Shown here: in pieces, positions 1-7,440 of the stretch
Layout: every line of letters starts with the position of its first letter
Position numbering within the stretch: the first letter of the stretch is position 1
Source: Pseudaeromonas sp038247115
GTDB taxonomy: Bacteria > Pseudomonadota > Gammaproteobacteria > Enterobacterales > Aeromonadaceae
NCBI GenBank assembly: GCA_038247115.1
Contig: JBBRVG010000009.1
Span: 1-62,030, forward strand
Reading direction: 5' to 3'
DNA: 62,030 nt
Notes under the pieces: model-generated
Told to the model about the DNA's origin: nothing
Seen by the model: the letters and a program-made list of their open reading frames with translations, nothing else
The model's database searches: none
Made by a program: the position numbers and the translations under genes

Positions 1-77
1 AGATGGGCATACCAGGCAAAGGTCATGAAGATGTTGCTGCACAGTAGCAGCAGGGAACTGGTAAGTATGGGGTTCAT
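1..77 (-). CDS. DUF486 (DMT-like) membrane protein, N-terminal part only
   Basis: The minus strand from 77 reads MNPILTSSLLLLCSNIFMTF and on to AWYAHL at the window edge. A hydrophobic first helix followed by N-I-F-M-T-F-A-W-Y is typical of the DUF486 family of small four-helix membrane proteins of unknown function. A GGAG sequence sits about 6 nt upstream of the ATG. Only 25 codons are visible. The gene diverges from btuC, so the 200 bases between them hold both promoters. Confidence 0.65.
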   Translation of the reverse strand, partial: MNPILTSSLLLLCSNIFMTFAWYAH

Positions 78-94
78 GGGGTACTCCGCGGCAA

Positions 95-215
95 GGTCGA
101 CGCTTTATAGCCGATGTCGGGTCGCGAATAAAGCACCGCAGTACGGCAAGCCGTCATCCGGGCTCTGGATGCGAGGCCAGATACCTGCCGCACTGGGATG
201 GCATGGCGGTCTTCG
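95..215 (+). promoter_or_regulatory. probable compact cobalamin (B12) riboswitch upstream of btuCD
   Basis: AGGCCAGATACCTGCC at 174-189 matches the B12 box (consensus AGYCAGGAGACCTGCC). Upstream, GGTCGCGAAT near 116-130 followed by GCACCGCAG resembles the conserved core that normally reads GGTGCGAAT...CCGCAACTG. The element precedes a B12 importer operon, which fits. It is short and its 5' half is divergent, so the limits are approximate. The family turns off expression when adenosylcobalamin binds; that behaviour is inferred here. Confidence 0.6.
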
Positions 216-274
216 TGATCTGGCTGCGGCCAACTGCTAGTATGAGCGCCTTCGCGGGCGTCAAGGTGAATCGG

Positions 275-1276
275 GTGAATGCTTTATTGTTGCAGCAGCA
301 GAGGGTCCAGCACCGTTGGTTGGTAGGGTTGGTACTGCTGCTGGTCGTGGTATTTGTGGCTAATTTATTGGTAGGTCCCGTCGCCTTGAGCCGGTTGCTG
401 GCCGGTGATGCGCTGTCACCCCTGCAGCAGCAGGTCTTGTTGCAACTGCGCTTGCCCAGAGCCTGCCTGGCGATGCTGCTGGGGGCTGGCTTGGCGATGT
501 CGGGCTGCGTGTTGCAGACTCTGCTGCAGAATCCGCTGGCCGAGCCGGGCCTTATCGGGGTATCCAGCGGCGCATCTCTGGCGGCGGTCATGATGCTGTT
601 TCTGGCCCAGCGCCTGGGCCTGATACTGCCGCCATGGGGATTGTCGATTGCGGCGTTCGGCGGTGCCCTCCTGGTCACCAGTACCCTGTTGTTTCTGGCG
701 CGCGGTGGGCGGTTGGATAATGTACGGCTGCTGCTGCTCGGGGTGGCAATTGGCATCTGCAGCAGTGCCATCACCACCTGGCTGCTCTACTTTGCCAACG
801 ATCAATCCCTGCGCGAGATGATGTTCTGGATGATGGGCAGCCTGGCCTATGGTCAGAGCCAACCCCTGTGGTGGTGGTTGCCCTATCTGGCGGTGATAGC
901 CTGGCTGGTGCTGCGTCGCGATACCCTGACCCTGTTGCAGCTGGGAGATTATCAGGCTCAACTCATGGGGCTGGATCTGCGGCGCATCCGCTGGCAACTG
1001 GTGTTCGCGGTCTGTGTCTTGAGCGGCTTGGCGGTGGCGCTGGCTGGCTCGATTGGCTTTATTGGACTACTGATCCCGCACCTGATGCGGTTACTGGGGC
1101 GGGGCAGTGCCCGCTTTGTGCTGCTGGCCTCCATGCTATCGGGAGCTATCGCGCTGCTGCTGGCCGATCTGTTATCCCGTAATCTGCTGCCTAGTGGTGA
1201 GTTACCGGTCGGCATCATCACCGCCAGCCTCGGGGCTCCGCTGCTTATTTTCCTCCTGGTACGCCGTCATGTTTAA
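275..1276 (+). CDS. btuC: vitamin B12 ABC transporter permease BtuC
   Basis: FecCD/BtuC family inner-membrane permease of about 333 residues with many hydrophobic helices. Diagnostic stretches are QNPLAEPGLIGVSSGAS, WMMGSLAYG, GFIGLLIPHLMRL and the C-terminal ELPVGIITASLGAPLLIFLL. These follow E. coli BtuC closely, which argues for cobalamin rather than siderophore transport. The frame is open from 203, and ATG codons at 203 and 242 are in frame. I prefer the GTG at 275: it follows AAGGTG at about 7 nt and gives the same N-terminal length as E. coli BtuC (LLLQQQRVQHRW aligns with LARQQQRQNIRW). Starts at 203 or 242 would lie in or just after the putative riboswitch. The stop overlaps btuD by 8 bases. 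No btuF is in view. Confidence 0.88.
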   Translation: MNALLLQQQRVQHRWLVGLVLLLVVVFVANLLVGPVALSRLLAGDALSPLQQQVLLQLRLPRACLAMLLGAGLAMSGCVLQTLLQNPLAEPGLIGVSSGASLAAVMMLFLAQRLGLILPPWGLSIAAFGGALLVTSTLLFLARGGRLDNVRLLLLGVAIGICSSAITTWLLYFANDQSLREMMFWMMGSLAYGQSQPLWWWLPYLAVIAWLVLRRDTLTLLQLGDYQAQLMGLDLRRIRWQLVFAVCVLSGLAVALAGSIGFIGLLIPHLMRLLGRGSARFVLLASMLSGAIALLLADLLSRNLLPSGELPVGIITASLGAPLLIFLLVRRHV

Positions 1277-2078
1277 TATCCGGGATCTCAGTGTTCGTGG
1301 TCGTTTGGCGCCGTTGAGTTGGCACTGCCCGCAACCCGGGCTGATCGCCTTGATTGGCCCCAATGGCAGTGGTAAATCCTCGCTGCTGCTGGCGCTGGCT
1401 AATCTGCTGCCCGCTGGCGGGCAGGTCCAATTGGGGCAGTGCTCCCTGCTGGATCTGGATATGCGCTCGGCGGCCCGAGTCCGCGCCATGTTGCCCCAGC
1501 GCCAAAGCTGCTTGCTGACGATCTCCTGCCTGGATGTGTTGCAGCTGGGAGCCAGTATGCTGGACGTGCCTAGCGCTCAGGTGCAGGCGGTGCTGGGTGA
1601 GCTGGTGACGCGGCTGGAGCTGGGTCATTTACTGGCACGGGATTTTAGTCAGTTATCTGGCGGTGAGCAGCAGCGGGTGCTGCTGGCCAAGACCTTGCTG
1701 CAGATCTGGCCGGATCTGAACCCTCACGGCCAACTATTACTGCTGGATGAACCGCTGGCGGGACTGGACTGGCATCATCAGTTACAACTGCTGACGCTGT
1801 TGCAGGAGCTGGTGGCGCGCGGTGTCATGGTGCTGTTCTCAGTTCATGACTTTAATCTGGCTTTGAGTCATGCCGATGGGGTTCTGTGTCTGCACGAGGG
1901 AAAATTGGTGGCCCAGGGGGGGATCGAGGTGCTGGACGAGGCGCTGCTGGCCCGCGTCTTTCAGATCCGCACCATACGGCTGAGTGACGGCAAGCACCAG
2001 TGTCTGGTGCCGATTACACTGAGTTCGGATACCGGCTCGGAAGAGAATGCGGGTGACCGCGTGGGTGAATCTGAATAG
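1269..2078 (+). CDS. btuD: vitamin B12 ABC transporter ATP-binding protein BtuD
   Basis: ABC ATPase of 269 residues that pairs with BtuC at the inner membrane. Walker A is GPNGSGKSS (residues 30-38), the signature is LSGGEQQR, Walker B is LLLLDEP followed by LAGLD, and the switch His lies in SVHDFNLALSHAD. The ATG at 1269 lies inside the btuC stop region, so the two are translationally coupled. It has a tail of about 20 mostly acidic residues (SSDTGSEENAGD...) beyond the usual fold. The riboswitch upstream of btuC probably controls both genes. Confidence 0.88.
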   Translation: MFNIRDLSVRGRLAPLSWHCPQPGLIALIGPNGSGKSSLLLALANLLPAGGQVQLGQCSLLDLDMRSAARVRAMLPQRQSCLLTISCLDVLQLGASMLDVPSAQVQAVLGELVTRLELGHLLARDFSQLSGGEQQRVLLAKTLLQIWPDLNPHGQLLLLDEPLAGLDWHHQLQLLTLLQELVARGVMVLFSVHDFNLALSHADGVLCLHEGKLVAQGGIEVLDEALLARVFQIRTIRLSDGKHQCLVPITLSSDTGSEENAGDRVGESE

Positions 2079-2090
2079 CGAGTGGTAACC

Positions 2091-2132
2091 GACGCTCCGG
2101 AGTCTTGTTGTGGAACCTGGCTCCGGAGCGTC
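2091..2132. terminator. 12-bp inverted repeat between convergent btuD and aroH
   Basis: GACGCTCCGGAG at 2091-2102 is exactly complementary to CTCCGGAGCGTC at 2121-2132, with an 18-nt loop. It lies between the stop codons of the convergent genes btuD and aroH. Neither side has a clear T-run, so it may be a weak or Rho-assisted bidirectional terminator, or simply an RNA-stabilising stem. Confidence 0.5.
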
Positions 2133-2139
2133 GGGCGAC

Positions 2140-2181
2140 TTAGCTCAGTCGGTTTAGCTCCGTCGGTTTAAGTTCAGTCGG
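2140..2181. repeat. three tandem 14-bp units across the aroH stop codon
   Basis: TTAGCTCAGTCGGT (2140-2153), TTAGCTCCGTCGGT (2154-2167) and TTAAGTTCAGTCGG (2168-2181) are adjacent imperfect copies. On the minus strand aroH ends in the middle unit, whose leading TTA is the stop codon (TAA). Because 14 is not a multiple of three, changes in copy number would alter the C-terminus of AroH. Confidence 0.8.
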
Positions 2182-3230
2182 CTGATCCGCTCGCGGGCTG
2201 CGCTATCCAGTTTGGCTAGAATGGTTTCAGTCTGCGCCCAGCCGATACAGGCATCGGTGATGCTCTGCCCGAAGGTCGCCGCACAACCATCCACCACATC
2301 CTGACGCCCTTCGGTGAGGAAACTTTCAATCATGACACCGGCGATGCCGGTACGACCACGGCGTAACTGATCGCAGACATCATCGGCAACATCCAGCTGA
2401 CGGCGGTGATCCTTCTGGCTGTTGCCGTGGCTGAAATCGACCACCAGACGCTCGGCCAGACCCGCTTTGGCCAGATCGGCACAGGCGGCATCGACACTGG
2501 CGGTGTCATAGTTCGGACGGCGGCCACCGCGCAGTATCACATGACCAAAGGGGTTGCCGCTGGTGCGATAGATGGTCATCTTGCCGTCTTTATCCGGCGA
2601 ATTGAAAATGTGGCTGTGCGCCGCAGCCCGTACCGCATCAATGGCAATGCGGATATTGCCATCGGTGCCATTCTTGAAGCCCACCGGGCAGGAGAGGGCC
2701 GAGGCCATTTCCCGATGCACCTGACTTTCGGTAGTCCGCGCGCCAATGGCGCCCCAACTGATGAGATCGGCAATATACTGCCCGGTCACCATATCCAGGA
2801 ACTCGGTGGCCGTTGGAACACCCAGGCTGTTGATGTCATGCAACAGTTGGCGCGCCAGGGTCAGACCGGCATTGACGTTATAGGTGCCATCCAGATAGGG
2901 GTCATTGATGAGTCCCTTCCAGCCGACAATAGTCCGTGGTTTTTCAAAGTAGGCGCGCATGACGATGCACAGGCTGTCAGCATAATGCTGCCGCAGCGCC
3001 GCCAATTGCCGGGCATAGGCCAGTGCGGCCTCGGGATCATGCAGCGAACAGGGACCAATAATCACCAGCAAGCGCTGATCGCTGCCGGCCAGAATGGCTT
3101 CAATTTCCTGGCGGGCTTGCAGTATCTGCCGGCCGAGTTCTGGCGTCAGTGGTGAGTTGGCGGCAAGCTCCCGGGGCGTGATGAGGGCTTCGAGTTTCTG
3201 GGTTCTGAGTTCATCAGTAAGGATCGACAT
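2154..3230 (-). CDS. aroH: 3-deoxy-7-phosphoheptulonate (DAHP) synthase, AroH type
   Basis: First enzyme of the shikimate pathway: condenses phosphoenolpyruvate and erythrose 4-phosphate in the cytosol. At 358 residues it is normal for the class I enzymes of E. coli. Family landmarks are IIGPCSLHD, YFEKPRTIVGWKGLINDP, the metal and substrate region GARTTESQVHREMASALSCP, GFKNGTDGN, and VDFSHGNSQK. The N-terminus (TDELRTQKLEALITPREL) and the stretch EFLDMVTGQYIADLISWGAIG match the Trp-sensitive AroH better than AroF or AroG, so Trp inhibition is likely but unproven. ATG at 3230 fits the family N-terminus. Confidence 0.9.
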   Translation of the reverse strand: MSILTDELRTQKLEALITPRELAANSPLTPELGRQILQARQEIEAILAGSDQRLLVIIGPCSLHDPEAALAYARQLAALRQHYADSLCIVMRAYFEKPRTIVGWKGLINDPYLDGTYNVNAGLTLARQLLHDINSLGVPTATEFLDMVTGQYIADLISWGAIGARTTESQVHREMASALSCPVGFKNGTDGNIRIAIDAVRAAAHSHIFNSPDKDGKMTIYRTSGNPFGHVILRGGRRPNYDTASVDAACADLAKAGLAERLVVDFSHGNSQKDHRRQLDVADDVCDQLRRGRTGIAGVMIESFLTEGRQDVVDGCAATFGQSITDACIGWAQTETILAKLDSAARERISRLNLNRRS

Positions 3231-3381
3231 TCTAATTTCCTTGGCGGGTCACTGTGACCTTGCGAGCAGGTTGAATACCTTAATAGAAATGAACAAAGAA
3301 GGAAATGTTGCCGGAGGTTTAGCTTCCGGGCGGACTTTGCTAGCATCTAGCGTCCAGAAAAGTACTGCAACGAGGTGTCAG

Positions 3382-3762
3382 TTGGCTAAACCAGGCAATA
3401 CCGGTCTTTATCGCGTTATCAAGGCGGCAGGTTATAGCGCCAAAGGGCTCTGTTCGGCGTGGCGCCACGAGGCGGCCTTTCGTCAAGAGTTGGTACTGAT
3501 GCTGGTGCTGACCCCGCTGGCATTCCTGCTGGGGCAGGGCATTACCCAACAATTACTGATGTTGCTGGTGGCCTGGCTGGTGGTGATCGTCGAGGTGCTG
3601 AACTCCGGCATCGAAGCCGTGGTGGATCGCATAGGTCCTGAACATCACGAGCTATCTGGTCGCGCCAAGGATCTGGGCTCGGCAGCCGTGTTTTTATCCT
3701 TGGGATTGACCCTTGTGGTCTGGGGCACTGTCATCGGCAGTAACCTGTTCCATTGGTGGTAA
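3382..3762 (+). CDS. dgkA: diacylglycerol kinase DgkA
   Basis: Small inner-membrane kinase of 126 residues that recycles diacylglycerol to phosphatidic acid. It has the three-helix layout, the helix-1 motif WRHEAAFRQE, and the catalytic signature VEVLNSGIEAVVDRIG...HHELSGRAKDLGSAAV, nearly identical to E. coli DgkA. The start is taken as TTG at 3382, preceded by GAGGTG about 5 nt away and giving the family N-terminal length. The frame is open much further upstream, but that part overlaps the aroH start and has no family match. It diverges from aroH. Confidence 0.9.
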   Translation: MAKPGNTGLYRVIKAAGYSAKGLCSAWRHEAAFRQELVLMLVLTPLAFLLGQGITQQLLMLLVAWLVVIVEVLNSGIEAVVDRIGPEHHELSGRAKDLGSAAVFLSLGLTLVVWGTVIGSNLFHWW

Positions 3763-4104
3763 TTCCTCGTTCTGAGAGGGTAATAGTGCATAACCAAGCA
3801 TTTAGGATCCGTGCTCGGCGGCGTGACTCTGTAGGGCGCCACGAGCCGCCCCGCTTGCCATCTCACTGATAAGCGAGAGGTTTATCACTCTTTCGGAAAC
3901 TGCATATCGTTTTTCGGATAATGCGATTGACTTATAGGGTGAGGCGCTTACAATGCAAACAGCTTGAAAGTGTCCCCGCTTATTGTTCGATAACGAAGTC
4001 AATCCTTACGGAATGCCCTCGTTTAGGTTTAGTAAGTCAACACCTCTCAGCTTGTACCGCCTCATTTCAAGGCACAGTTATATTTGTTACTTAGGAAATT
4101 TATT
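3763..4104. other. dgkA-csp intergenic region with cold-shock leader
   Basis: No gene is seen. An imperfect stem (GGCGGC near 3817, GCCGCC near 3845) follows dgkA and may end its transcript. The right half holds the csp promoter and a leader of about 145 nt. Confidence 0.5.
3927..3954 (+). promoter_or_regulatory. sigma-70 promoter of the cold-shock gene
   Basis: TTGACT at 3927-3932 and TACAAT at 3949-3954 are separated by 16 nt, close to consensus. Transcription would begin near 3961 and leave an untranslated leader of about 145 nt before the ATG at 4105. That length is typical of cspA-type messages, whose leaders fold differently in the cold. Confidence 0.7.
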
Positions 4105-4314
4105 ATGTCTGACGTCCGCACTGGCAAGGTAAAATGGTTCAACGAGACTAAAGGTTTCGGCTTCATCGAGCAGGACCAAGGCCCGGATGTATTCGTACAC
4201 TTCAGAGCAATCAACGCTCAAGGTTTTAAGACCCTGGCTGAAGGTCAACGCGTGCAGTTCAGCGTGACCCAAGGTCAAAAGGGCCCGCAAGCTGAGAACG
4301 TAACTATTCTGTAA
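4105..4314 (+). CDS. cold-shock domain protein, CspA family
   Basis: Single cold-shock domain of 69 residues. RNP1 is KGFGFIEQD and RNP2 is VFVHFRAI, preceded by the usual TGKVKWFNETKGFG. The product binds single-stranded RNA and DNA and acts as an RNA chaperone. The RNP2-like motif has VHFRAI where CspA has VHFSAI, and the protein resembles CspD/CspE-type relatives about equally well, so I give no symbol. Start ATG 4105 has AGGAA about 7 nt upstream. The strong promoter, long leader and dedicated terminator indicate a monocistronic, post-transcriptionally regulated gene. Confidence 0.93.
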   Translation: MSDVRTGKVKWFNETKGFGFIEQDQGPDVFVHFRAINAQGFKTLAEGQRVQFSVTQGQKGPQAENVTIL

Positions 4315-4353
4315 GCTTGCAGGTGTTGGTGGTTTAGGCCACCAGCAAAAAGA

Positions 4354-4381
4354 AAAAGCGCCCACATGGGCGCTTTTGTTT
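4354..4381 (+). terminator. Rho-independent terminator of csp
   Basis: AAAGCGCCCA, loop CA, TGGGCGCTTT followed by TGTTTT. A perfect stem with flanking A and T tracts, 40 nt after the csp stop. Confidence 0.9.
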
Positions 4382-4506
4382 TATGGGCTTTTTATCACCA
4401 GCCGTTTAGCAGACTCGCTTGTTTCCGCTCAAAAAATACCCTTCGCCAACATTTTTTTCACAAGCTATAATGCCGCCCCTCGTTTTCAGCCTCAGGCCCC
4501 GTGGTT

Positions 4507-6867
4507 ATGCAGCAGCCAGATATTTCTCTTTTTTCCTATCCCAAATATTGGGCTGAGTGCCTGGGCCCGGCACCCTTTCTTCCTATGTCCCGTGCCGAGA
4601 TGGATAAGCTAGGCTGGGATAGCTGCGACATCATCATCATCAGCGGGGATGCCTATGTGGATCACCCCAGCTTCGGCATGGCGGTGATAGGCCGCTTTCT
4701 CGAGGCGCAAGGGTTTCGGGTTGGCATCATTGCCCAACCGGACTGGAGCAGCAAAGAGCCGTTTATGGTGCTGGGCAAACCGAACCTGTTTTTCGGGGTC
4801 TCGGCGGGCAATATGGATTCGATGATCAACCGCTACACCTCGGATAAAAAGTTGCGGCATGACGATGCCTATACCCCCGGTAATGAGGGGGGCAAGCGTC
4901 CGGATCGGGCGGTACTGGTCTATTCCCAACGCTGCAAGGAGGCCTATAAAGAGGTGCCGGTGGTGATTGGCGGCATCGAGGCCTCGCTGCGACGGATTGC
5001 CCATTACGACTACTGGTCCGAAACCATTCGCCGCTCGGTGCTGTTTGATGCCAAGGCGGACCTGCTGGTGTTCGGCAATGCCGAGCGTCCGCTGGTCGAG
5101 ATCGCCCATCGCTTCGCACGGGGGGAGACTGCTGCCCAGATGCAGGATATCCGGGGCACGGCAGTGATCCGCCGTGAGGCCCTGCCAGAGTGGCGCGGCG
5201 TGGATTCCACCCGCCTGGATAAGCTGGGCAAGATAGATCCGATCCTCAATCCCTATATGGAGGGAGCACCTTGTGCGCCGGAGCCGACTTCCGAGCCGGA
5301 GCCCAAGGCAATCCTGGTGCAACCGACGCGCCCCAAACCCTGGGAGCAGACCTACGTATTGCTGCCTTCCTATGAGAAGGTTAAAGCCGATAAGGTGTTG
5401 TATGCCCATACTTCCCGGGTATTGCATCAGGAGACCAATCCCGGCTGTGCCCGGGCCTTGATGCAAAAGCATGGCGACCGCTACCTGTGGGTGAACCCAC
5501 CGGCGATCCCCCTGACCACCGAGGAGATGGATGGCGTCTTTGCCTTGCCCTACAAACGGGTACCGCACCCGGCTTATGGCAAGGCCAAGATCCCGGCTTA
5601 TGAGATGATCAAGACCTCGGTCAACATCATGCGCGGTTGCTTTGGTGGCTGTACTTTCTGCTCGATCACCGAGCATGAGGGCCGCATCATCCAGAGTCGC
5701 TCCGAAGAGTCCATCCTGCGCGAAATCGAGGAGATCCGCGACAAGGTACCGGGCTTTACCGGGGTGATCTCCGACTTGGGTGGGCCGACCGCCAATATGT
5801 ATCGGCTGCGCTGCAAGAGCCCGAAGGCGGAATCTACCTGCCGTCGCGCCTCCTGCGTCTACCCGACCATCTGTCACCATATGGACACCGACCACGCGCC
5901 GACCATCAGTCTGTATCGCAAGGCCCGGGATCTTAAAGGCATCAAGAAGATCCTGATTGCCTCCGGGGTGCGTTACGATCTGGCGGTGGAAGATCCTCGC
6001 TATATCAAGGAGCTGGTCAAGCATCATGTGGGCGGCTACCTGAAGATAGCTCCTGAGCACACCGAAGAGGGGCCGCTGGCGATGATGATGAAGCCGGGGA
6101 TGGGCAGCTATCACCGCTTCAAAGAGTTGTTCGAGCAGTACTCTCGCGAGGCGGGCAAGCAGCAGTACCTGATCCCTTACTTCATCTCGGCCCATCCGGG
6201 CACTCGGGATGAGGACATGGTCAATCTGGCGCTGTGGCTCAAGGCCAATGACTTCAAACTGGATCAGGTGCAGAACTTCTACCCGTCCCCCCTGGCGACG
6301 GCAACCACCATGTATTACTCGGAAGTGGATCCGCTGCACAAGGTCACCTACAAATCAGAGGCCGTGTTTGTCGCCAAGGGCGAACGTCGCCGTCGTTTGC
6401 ATAAGGCGATCCTGCGTTACCATGACCCGGCCGGTTGGCCGATGATACGCCAGGCGTTGCAGGAGATGGGGCTGAGTCGATTGATCGGCGTGGGGCCTCA
6501 GCATCTGGTGCCACCCGCAGGTCGGGACGAGCGAGTGACCGGCACCGGCAGTGGTGGGCGAGTGGCCTTGACCCGGCACACCGATATTGTCCGGCAGCGC
6601 CAGCCCCATTCCCAATCGCAGGGGGGTAAAACGCAGCTGGGCAAACCCCAGGGCAGTAGCGGTCGAAATGCTAGTTCATCGGGCACAGGTTATGCGGCCA
6701 AACCTGCAGCTACAGGCAGCAAGCCAGCCGCGGGTGCCGGGAAAAACCAGGCCTCTCACGGCAAAGCCGCTTCGCCCTCCAAGGGACAAGCTCAGGATCG
6801 CGGTCATGGCAAACCTGCCCGCAGCGAGGGACGCAAAGCGCCGCCCGGCGGCAAAGCAGGTCGCTAA
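4507..6867 (+). CDS. ygiQ: YgiQ family radical SAM protein
   Basis: Protein of 786 residues matching E. coli YgiQ almost end to end. The N-terminal domain (SCDIIIISGDAYVDHPSFGMAVIG) belongs to UPF0313. The radical-SAM cluster is Cys378-X3-Cys382-X2-Cys385 in RGCFGGCTFC. A further Cys-rich stretch (RCKSPKAESTCRRASCVYPTIC) follows. YgiQ has no settled substrate. The last 90 or so residues form a low-complexity tail rich in Gly, Ala, Ser, Lys and Gln that is longer than in E. coli and probably disordered. GTG at 4501 is an alternative start two codons upstream; ATG 4507 is used here. Confidence 0.92.
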   Translation: MQQPDISLFSYPKYWAECLGPAPFLPMSRAEMDKLGWDSCDIIIISGDAYVDHPSFGMAVIGRFLEAQGFRVGIIAQPDWSSKEPFMVLGKPNLFFGVSAGNMDSMINRYTSDKKLRHDDAYTPGNEGGKRPDRAVLVYSQRCKEAYKEVPVVIGGIEASLRRIAHYDYWSETIRRSVLFDAKADLLVFGNAERPLVEIAHRFARGETAAQMQDIRGTAVIRREALPEWRGVDSTRLDKLGKIDPILNPYMEGAPCAPEPTSEPEPKAILVQPTRPKPWEQTYVLLPSYEKVKADKVLYAHTSRVLHQETNPGCARALMQKHGDRYLWVNPPAIPLTTEEMDGVFALPYKRVPHPAYGKAKIPAYEMIKTSVNIMRGCFGGCTFCSITEHEGRIIQSRSEESILREIEEIRDKVPGFTGVISDLGGPTANMYRLRCKSPKAESTCRRASCVYPTICHHMDTDHAPTISLYRKARDLKGIKKILIASGVRYDLAVEDPRYIKELVKHHVGGYLKIAPEHTEEGPLAMMMKPGMGSYHRFKELFEQYSREAGKQQYLIPYFISAHPGTRDEDMVNLALWLKANDFKLDQVQNFYPSPLATATTMYYSEVDPLHKVTYKSEAVFVAKGERRRRLHKAILRYHDPAGWPMIRQALQEMGLSRLIGVGPQHLVPPAGRDERVTGTGSGGRVALTRHTDIVRQRQPHSQSQGGKTQLGKPQGSSGRNASSSGTGYAAKPAATGSKPAAGAGKNQASHGKAASPSKGQAQDRGHGKPARSEGRKAPPGGKAGR

Positions 6868-6892
6868 GCGATGATCCACCTGGATAAATAGG

Positions 6893-6918
6893 AGACCTGG
6901 CTTGTGCCAGGTCTTTTT
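6893..6918 (+). terminator. Rho-independent terminator of ygiQ
   Basis: AGACCTGGC, loop TTGT, GCCAGGTCT followed by TTTT, 26 nt after the ygiQ stop. Confidence 0.88.
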
Positions 6919-6960
6919 CATGTCTAACCTACGGCAAAACAAGTGTATTCAGGTGGAAAC

Positions 6961-7440
6961 ATGAGAGTCGGAGCTTGGCGTTGGTTGTGGTTATGTCTGG
7001 TCTGCTTGCCGCTGACGGCGCAGGAGAGCGATCCAGCGCTGGAGTTGGCAGATCTGATTGGAGGCAAAGCCCAATACCAGCAGCTCAGCCATCAGGTACT
7101 GGGCGATATGATCCGCAAGCAACCGGCCATGGCTCGCTATCAGGGTGTTGTCCAGCGCTGGGCCAAAGAGTATCTGACTTGGCAGCGGATGCGCGCCGAG
7201 CTGGCTCAGACCTACCACAGTCACTTCAGTGGCCCGGAAATCCGGGACATGGTGCTGTTCTTCCGCACCCCGAGTGGGCAGAAGTACGTTCGTTATACGC
7301 CGCTCCTTCGCGAGGAGATGATCCGTATCGGTCAACGCCTGGCACGGGAACAGCAGCCTCGACTGATCCAGATGCTGCGTGATGCGGGCGCCAAGGTCGA
7401 GGTTCAACAGGCGACCCGACCTCCGGTTTCCAGCCAATAG
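6961..7440 (+). CDS. secreted DUF2059 domain protein
   Basis: Protein of 159 residues with a signal peptide (MRVGAWRWLWLCLVCLPLTAQ) and a helical DUF2059-type domain containing RDMVLFFRTPSGQKYVRYTPLLREEM. The pattern 'F..T..G.K' followed by 'P.L..E' is characteristic of the family, whose function is unknown. ATG 6961 follows AGGTGG at 4 nt; a GTG at 6943 is in frame but would spoil the signal peptide. Its last 37 bases overlap the 3' end of the convergent cyclic-di-GMP gene. Confidence 0.78.
   Translation: MRVGAWRWLWLCLVCLPLTAQESDPALELADLIGGKAQYQQLSHQVLGDMIRKQPAMARYQGVVQRWAKEYLTWQRMRAELAQTYHSHFSGPEIRDMVLFFRTPSGQKYVRYTPLLREEMIRIGQRLAREQQPRLIQMLRDAGAKVEVQQATRPPVSSQ

Noticed and set aside
203..274. 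N-terminal extension of BtuC from ATG 203
   Set aside because: It would add 24 residues not found in BtuC and lies across the end of the probable riboswitch; GTG 275 has a better RBS and family length.
154..777. 207-codon minus-strand frame opposite btuC
   Set aside because: A shadow of the strongly supported btuC frame; its residues are low-complexity and match no family.
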